Below are positions 60,856-64,000 of a stretch of DNA of 64,000 nucleotides, one piece after another. The stretch's first letter is position 1. Each line of letters begins with the position of its first letter. Source of the stretch: Rhodospirillales bacterium (GTDB lineage Bacteria; Pseudomonadota; Alphaproteobacteria; Reyranellales; Reyranellaceae); contig CP064988.1 of assembly GCA_016699855.1 (NCBI GenBank), positions 4,616,501 through 4,680,500 of the forward strand. Reading direction: 5' to 3'. The notes beneath the pieces are model-generated. The model ran no database searches. It had not been told where the DNA came from and worked only from the letters and a program-made list of their open reading frames with translations. Position numbers and translations under genes: made by a program.

Positions 60856-61374
60856 TCAGCCCTTCATGCGCATCCGGCCGAGGAAGTCGCGCTTGCCGAG
60901 CGGCACGCCCTTCATGCGTAGGATGTCGTAGGCCGTGGTGGCGTGGAAATAGAAGTTCGGCAGCGAAAACGACTGGATGAAGCCCTCGGCGGTGAACGGG
61001 ATCTTGTTGCCCCGCAGGAGGAAGATCACGTCCTGGCCCTCGCGGGCGTTCAGCTCGGCCGGCGCCACCGCCGAGAGGCCCTCGCGCGCGTCGGCGACGA
61101 GCTGCCGCAGGCCGGCGTAGTCGGCGGTCGAGGCGCCGGGTGGCTCGAACTGGCCGGCGAGCACGCCCTTGACCGCTCCCAGCGAATGCTGCGCCACCGA
61201 CACGATCTGGAAGCGGAAGGGCAGCATATCGTCGAACAGGCGGGTCTCGACGATCGCCGCCGGATCGATTCCCTTCTCCGTGCAGTACGCCAGCCCCTTG
61301 TCGAGGAAACCCTCGACCGCCGCGAGCGTCTGGAGAAAGCTGGGAACGCACAGGTCGTGCAGCGAAGTCGCCAT
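60856..61374 (-). CDS. DUF1993 domain protein
   Basis: 172-residue DinB-superfamily-like helical protein, DUF1993: TSLHDLCVPSFLQTLAAVEGFLDKGLAYCTEKGID, RLFDDMLPFRFQIVSVAQHSLGA, and LPNFYFHATTAYDILRMKGVPLGKRDFLG. GGGAGA ribosome site at 8 bases. Function unknown; the position of the His/Asp residues suggests a DinB-like metal fold. Convergent with the HxlR gene across about 195 bases without a feature. Confidence 0.85.
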   Translation of the reverse strand: MATSLHDLCVPSFLQTLAAVEGFLDKGLAYCTEKGIDPAAIVETRLFDDMLPFRFQIVSVAQHSLGAVKGVLAGQFEPPGASTADYAGLRQLVADAREGLSAVAPAELNAREGQDVIFLLRGNKIPFTAEGFIQSFSLPNFYFHATTAYDILRMKGVPLGKRDFLGRMRMKG

Positions 61375-61537
61375 GTCGGAGTCTCCCGCGGAGGTGGATG
61401 GATCTCGGTAGTATCCAGCAACGTGGCGGGGTTGCAACCGGCGGCGGCGTCGACGGGTTGACGTCCAAGCCTGCGCAGGTCTCCTATCGAACACCCATCG
61501 GCGTCACTTGCCGGTCGCGGCCATCCGGGAGGAAGCC

Positions 61538-62401
61538 ATGCTCGCCAACACCACCCGCGCCCTGACCGAGGCGCAGCGCGAGCAATGGGCCGTCGACGGC
61601 TACCTGCAGATCGAGGGCGCGCTGAGTCCGGCGGAGGTCGAGTTCTTCTCGGCGCAGCTCGACCGCGTGCGGACGTTGCCGGGCTACGAACCGGCACCCG
61701 GCCGCCTGCCGCGCGGCCACTACGCCTGGGTCGACCACGCCGACCCCGACCCGTCGGCGTTCATGGACCGGCGCGACCTGCTGACCTACCACCAGGCGTT
61801 CATCGACCTGATCGACCGCCCGCGCGTGTTCGACCTGATCCTCGACCTGATGGGACCCTTCATCCAGTTCTCGATGAGCCAGGCGATCGTGCGTCCGTCG
61901 ACCGACACGTTCCCGGGATACACCCACACCGATGGCGGCGAGGGCCAGCGCGGCATCCGGGTCACCGAGACCAGCCGGCCGCTGGCCGTGAAGGTCATGT
62001 ATCTGCTGACCGACGTCACGGAGCCGGAGAGCGGCAACTTCACGATCTTTCCCGGCAGCCACCTGAGGCCTTTCCCGGAGCGGCTGGACCGCATTCCCAA
62101 TCCGCGCATGCCCGGCGCGGTGCCGCTGCTGGGCAAGGCCGGGGACGCCTATGTGTTTCCGCACGCGATCTGGCACGGTCCGTCGCCCAACCGCTCCGGC
62201 AAGGCCCGCAAGACCATCCTCTACAACTATTGCCAGATGTTCATGCGCGCCTACGATTTCGGCGCGCCCTACGCTGCGCTGTTCGAGCGCTGCACGCCGC
62301 GCCAGCGCCGCCTGCTCGGCGATCTCGGTCACGATTTCCGGCCCGGCGATTTCTTCTACGCCCCGGTGGACCACGAGGCGCTGATGGCCGGCGGCGCCTG
62401 A
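61538..62401 (+). CDS. phytanoyl-CoA dioxygenase (PhyH) family protein
   Basis: 287-residue Fe(II)/2-oxoglutarate oxygenase. Iron ligands are His130 and Asp132 (HTD) and His213 (HGPSPNRSG), with Arg219 binding 2-oxoglutarate. The N-terminus WAVDGYLQIEGALS is typical of PhyH proteins. The substrate is unknown; the family includes hydroxylases for lipids, halogenated compounds and natural products. Start after GGGAGGAA. It is convergent with the secreted-protein/protease pair. Confidence 0.88.
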   Translation: MLANTTRALTEAQREQWAVDGYLQIEGALSPAEVEFFSAQLDRVRTLPGYEPAPGRLPRGHYAWVDHADPDPSAFMDRRDLLTYHQAFIDLIDRPRVFDLILDLMGPFIQFSMSQAIVRPSTDTFPGYTHTDGGEGQRGIRVTETSRPLAVKVMYLLTDVTEPESGNFTIFPGSHLRPFPERLDRIPNPRMPGAVPLLGKAGDAYVFPHAIWHGPSPNRSGKARKTILYNYCQMFMRAYDFGAPYAALFERCTPRQRRLLGDLGHDFRPGDFFYAPVDHEALMAGGA

Positions 62402-62421
62402 GCGCGCCGCGCCCCCGGCGC

Positions 62422-62886
62422 TCAGAACTCGGCGCCAGCGGGATAGCGGATGTTTTCGAGAGCGACCCACTCCGCGGCGGGCTTGTGCAGCCAGACCGTG
62501 AGTCGGCAATTGGCCCTCTCCCAGGTCCATTCCTGGATCTCGACCGAGGCGTTGGCTGGCACGCTCAGCGGGTAGTGGTTCTGCAGGGTGATATGGAACT
62601 CGTCCTGCTTGTCGCCGAGCCGGAACGTCTGCTTGCGGGTGGGCTCGCCGAGCGTCCGCGCGAGTTCTGAGTCGGATCCTTGGAGCCCGCTCAACCGTGT
62701 GACGTCGGCGCAATCGCCGGCCGCCCAGTCTTTCGTCGCCATGATCTGCCTCTCGGTGAAGTTTGGTTTCGTCGTACCGCCGGGCCGCTGCTGCGCTGAC
62801 ACCGGTGCCGACAGGACCACGGCGATCACGCCGACCATCGCCAGCGCGCCGCCGCGCGAGCGTGCGCTGGTGGTGCGCGTGCGCAT
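62422..62886 (-). CDS. hypothetical secreted protein
   Basis: 154 residues with a signal peptide (ALAMVGVIAVVLSAPVSA-Q) and a mature part with two Cys (GDCADVT, ANCRLTV) that could pair, plus strands EFHITLQN and EIQEWTWE. Unknown function. The start overlaps the stop of the protease-like gene by one base (TGATG), so the two are coupled and probably act together outside the cytoplasm. Confidence 0.72.
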   Translation of the reverse strand: MRTRTTSARSRGGALAMVGVIAVVLSAPVSAQQRPGGTTKPNFTERQIMATKDWAAGDCADVTRLSGLQGSDSELARTLGEPTRKQTFRLGDKQDEFHITLQNHYPLSVPANASVEIQEWTWERANCRLTVWLHKPAAEWVALENIRYPAGAEF

Positions 62887-63536
62887 CACACCGCCCGCAC
62901 GCTGAAGGTCGTGTCGGGGATCATCGTGTTGAGCTCGTCGATGATCGTTTCGAAGTGGCGGACGCGCAAGGAGCGTCCGACGTTCATGATGCTGGTCTTG
63001 TCGGCCTGGTGGGCTTTGCCGTCGACGTACTCGTCGCCCTCGTGTCCGATATGGATGGAGTTGCCGATCGCGTGGCCGAACTCGTGCGCGACCGGCATCT
63101 GGGTCGTGTTCGGCGTGCCGGCGCCGTGGACGAATGTCCGGACGTTGGTGTCGTTCGAGTCGAGCGTGATCTTGCGCTGCGGCCACAGCACCGAGCTGGT
63201 GGCGAACTGGTTAGGTGGGATCTTGGTCACCGTGACGCTCCAGTGCCCGTTGGCCGTGACCCAGCGTATGTCGAGGTTGATCGTGATGTCGCGGCCGGCG
63301 AAGCGTCGCGCGTAGCCCGACGTTCCGGTGGCCCGCAGCTTCGCCCGGTTGCTCCATGCCGCCCAGATCGCGCGGTCGGCGTTGTTGTGGAAATTCCGCT
63401 TCTCCTGGAGGGTCCATGGCAGGAGCGGGGGCTGCACGACCCACGTGTAAAGCCATCGCTCCTGGAGGAAGATCGTTCCCTGGGTCGTATCGATGTCGAT
63501 GACGCACCAGCCCGCCTCTTTTACGACGTGTCCCAT
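62886..63536 (-). CDS. metzincin-like zinc protease domain protein
   Basis: 216-residue protein. Residues 151-165 read HEFGHAIGNSIHIGH: a zinc-binding HExxH followed by a Gly, with the next His at position 12 (His162), one more than the metzincin HExxHxxGxxH, or a further His at 165. SIMN at about 182-185 resembles a Met-turn. N-terminal half is Trp-rich (RWLYTWVVQPPLLPW). No signal peptide is obvious. Probably a peptidase or a protease-derived domain, paired with the secreted protein downstream. Confidence 0.75.
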   Translation of the reverse strand: MGHVVKEAGWCVIDIDTTQGTIFLQERWLYTWVVQPPLLPWTLQEKRNFHNNADRAIWAAWSNRAKLRATGTSGYARRFAGRDITINLDIRWVTANGHWSVTVTKIPPNQFATSSVLWPQRKITLDSNDTNVRTFVHGAGTPNTTQMPVAHEFGHAIGNSIHIGHEGDEYVDGKAHQADKTSIMNVGRSLRVRHFETIIDELNTMIPDTTFSVRAV

Positions 63537-63789
63537 GTCGGGCTCCCGAAACGGTCAGAAATGCCGCCGCGCGGTTCCGCCTGCCAGTTCCCGCCGGCTC
63601 GCCGCCGCTCTGCCCGCGGAGGCGAATGAAATAATAAGTGAGTGTTCAATATATTCCTGCGCGATCAGCTTGTCAATGAGGGCACGCGCTTTCCAAAGGC
63701 TTCGTTCCGCCAACCAGCGGCATCGTCTCTTGGATGCCGGGATCGGCTGTCCTCGCGCGTCCTCGGGTGGAGACCGGACGGAGCGACGC

Positions 63790-64000
63790 ATGCAGTACGC
63801 CATTCTTTGCTATCACGACCAGAAGGTCGTCTGCTCCTGGGACAAGGAGGAGGACGACGCCGCCATGGCGCGGTTGACGGTGGTCCAGGACACGTTGAAA
63901 CGCGACGGCAAGCTTGGGCCCGGTCGTGCCTCTGCTGCCCACCACGTCCACGACGACGCTGTGCAAGGACCGCGACCTGCCGCTGACCGTCGACGGGCCG
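63790..64000 (+). pseudogene. YciI/DGPF-type protein, frameshifted and cut off by window end
   Basis: Start ATG with GGAG upstream; MQYAILCYHDQKVVCSWDKEEDD...VQDTLKRDGKLGP is the family N-terminus. After the CCC at 63919-63921 the expected continuation VVPLLPTTSTTTL...DLPLTVDGP is found one frame back, so one extra C (GGGCC to GGGCCC) shifts the frame. The gene runs to the window edge. Relatives are often paired with an ECF sigma factor. Confidence 0.75.

Noticed and set aside
63555..63803. 82-residue minus-strand frame upstream of the YciI-type gene
   Set aside because: Low-complexity composition, no ribosome site, covers an AT-rich spacer likely holding the promoter.

Overview
The window is GC-rich, densely coded chromosomal DNA from an alphaproteobacterium. 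The reasons are the rnc-era neighbourhood with acpS and lepB, a one-step 5-aminolevulinate synthase (hemA, the C4 route), a class I polyhydroxyalkanoate synthase, fabI, and many four-base ATGA/GTGA gene junctions. Gene content is compatible with Rhodospirillales/Reyranella-like lineages, but genus cannot be fixed from the sequence alone. No insertion sequence, prophage, CRISPR array or integrase was seen.

Layout. 0-4.1 kb: acpS, an unrelated opposite-strand gene, then lepB-rnc-era with overlapping junctions. 4.2-9 kb: a complete Liv-type ABC importer (binding protein, two ATPases, two permeases), followed by a GMC oxidoreductase and an AhpD-like protein. 11.2-16.7 kb: fabI-aroC-PH-like membrane protein on the minus strand, pdxH and a kinase/APH fusion on the plus strand, and a small hypothetical. 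16.8-23.4 kb: MFS exporter, SDR, tandem ketopantoate-reductase-like paralogs, hemA with an upstream FNR/FixK-like box, and an alpha/beta hydrolase.

23.4-35 kb is an envelope/stress island: GlsB-like, AI-2E-type permease, holin-X-like, YqjD/DUF883-like, DUF3185-like, DUF3309-like, a large secreted repeat protein, a PRC-barrel protein, two tandem Crp/Fnr regulators, a degenerate sigma-like protein, CsbD, a glycine-zipper protein and a NYN-LOTUS protein. Around the two Crp/Fnr genes and the sigma-like gene I find three copies of a Crp-geometry palindrome (TGTYS-N6-SGACA type) and a 165-bp run of four strong hairpins. This possible local regulatory circuit is the most interesting candidate for something undescribed.

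35-49.8 kb: an SGNH hydrolase, an OpgC-like acyltransferase, then a long minus-strand catabolic run (two SDRs, an orphan peptide-type binding protein, alpha/beta hydrolase, TauD-type dioxygenase, NtaA/DszA-type flavin monooxygenase, carboxylesterase, MFS, 3-hydroxyisobutyrate-dehydrogenase-like enzyme) and phaC. 50-57 kb: proline-rich OmpA lipoprotein, aminotransferase-hom, glpX, recJ and tRNA-Glu(UUC). 57-64 kb: a frameshifted DUF3179 gene, DUF302, an EamA transporter divergent from an HxlR regulator, DUF1993, a phytanoyl-CoA dioxygenase-like protein, a secreted protein paired with a zinc-protease-like protein, and a frameshifted YciI/DGPF-type gene running off the end. The two frameshifts may be real decay or sequence errors.
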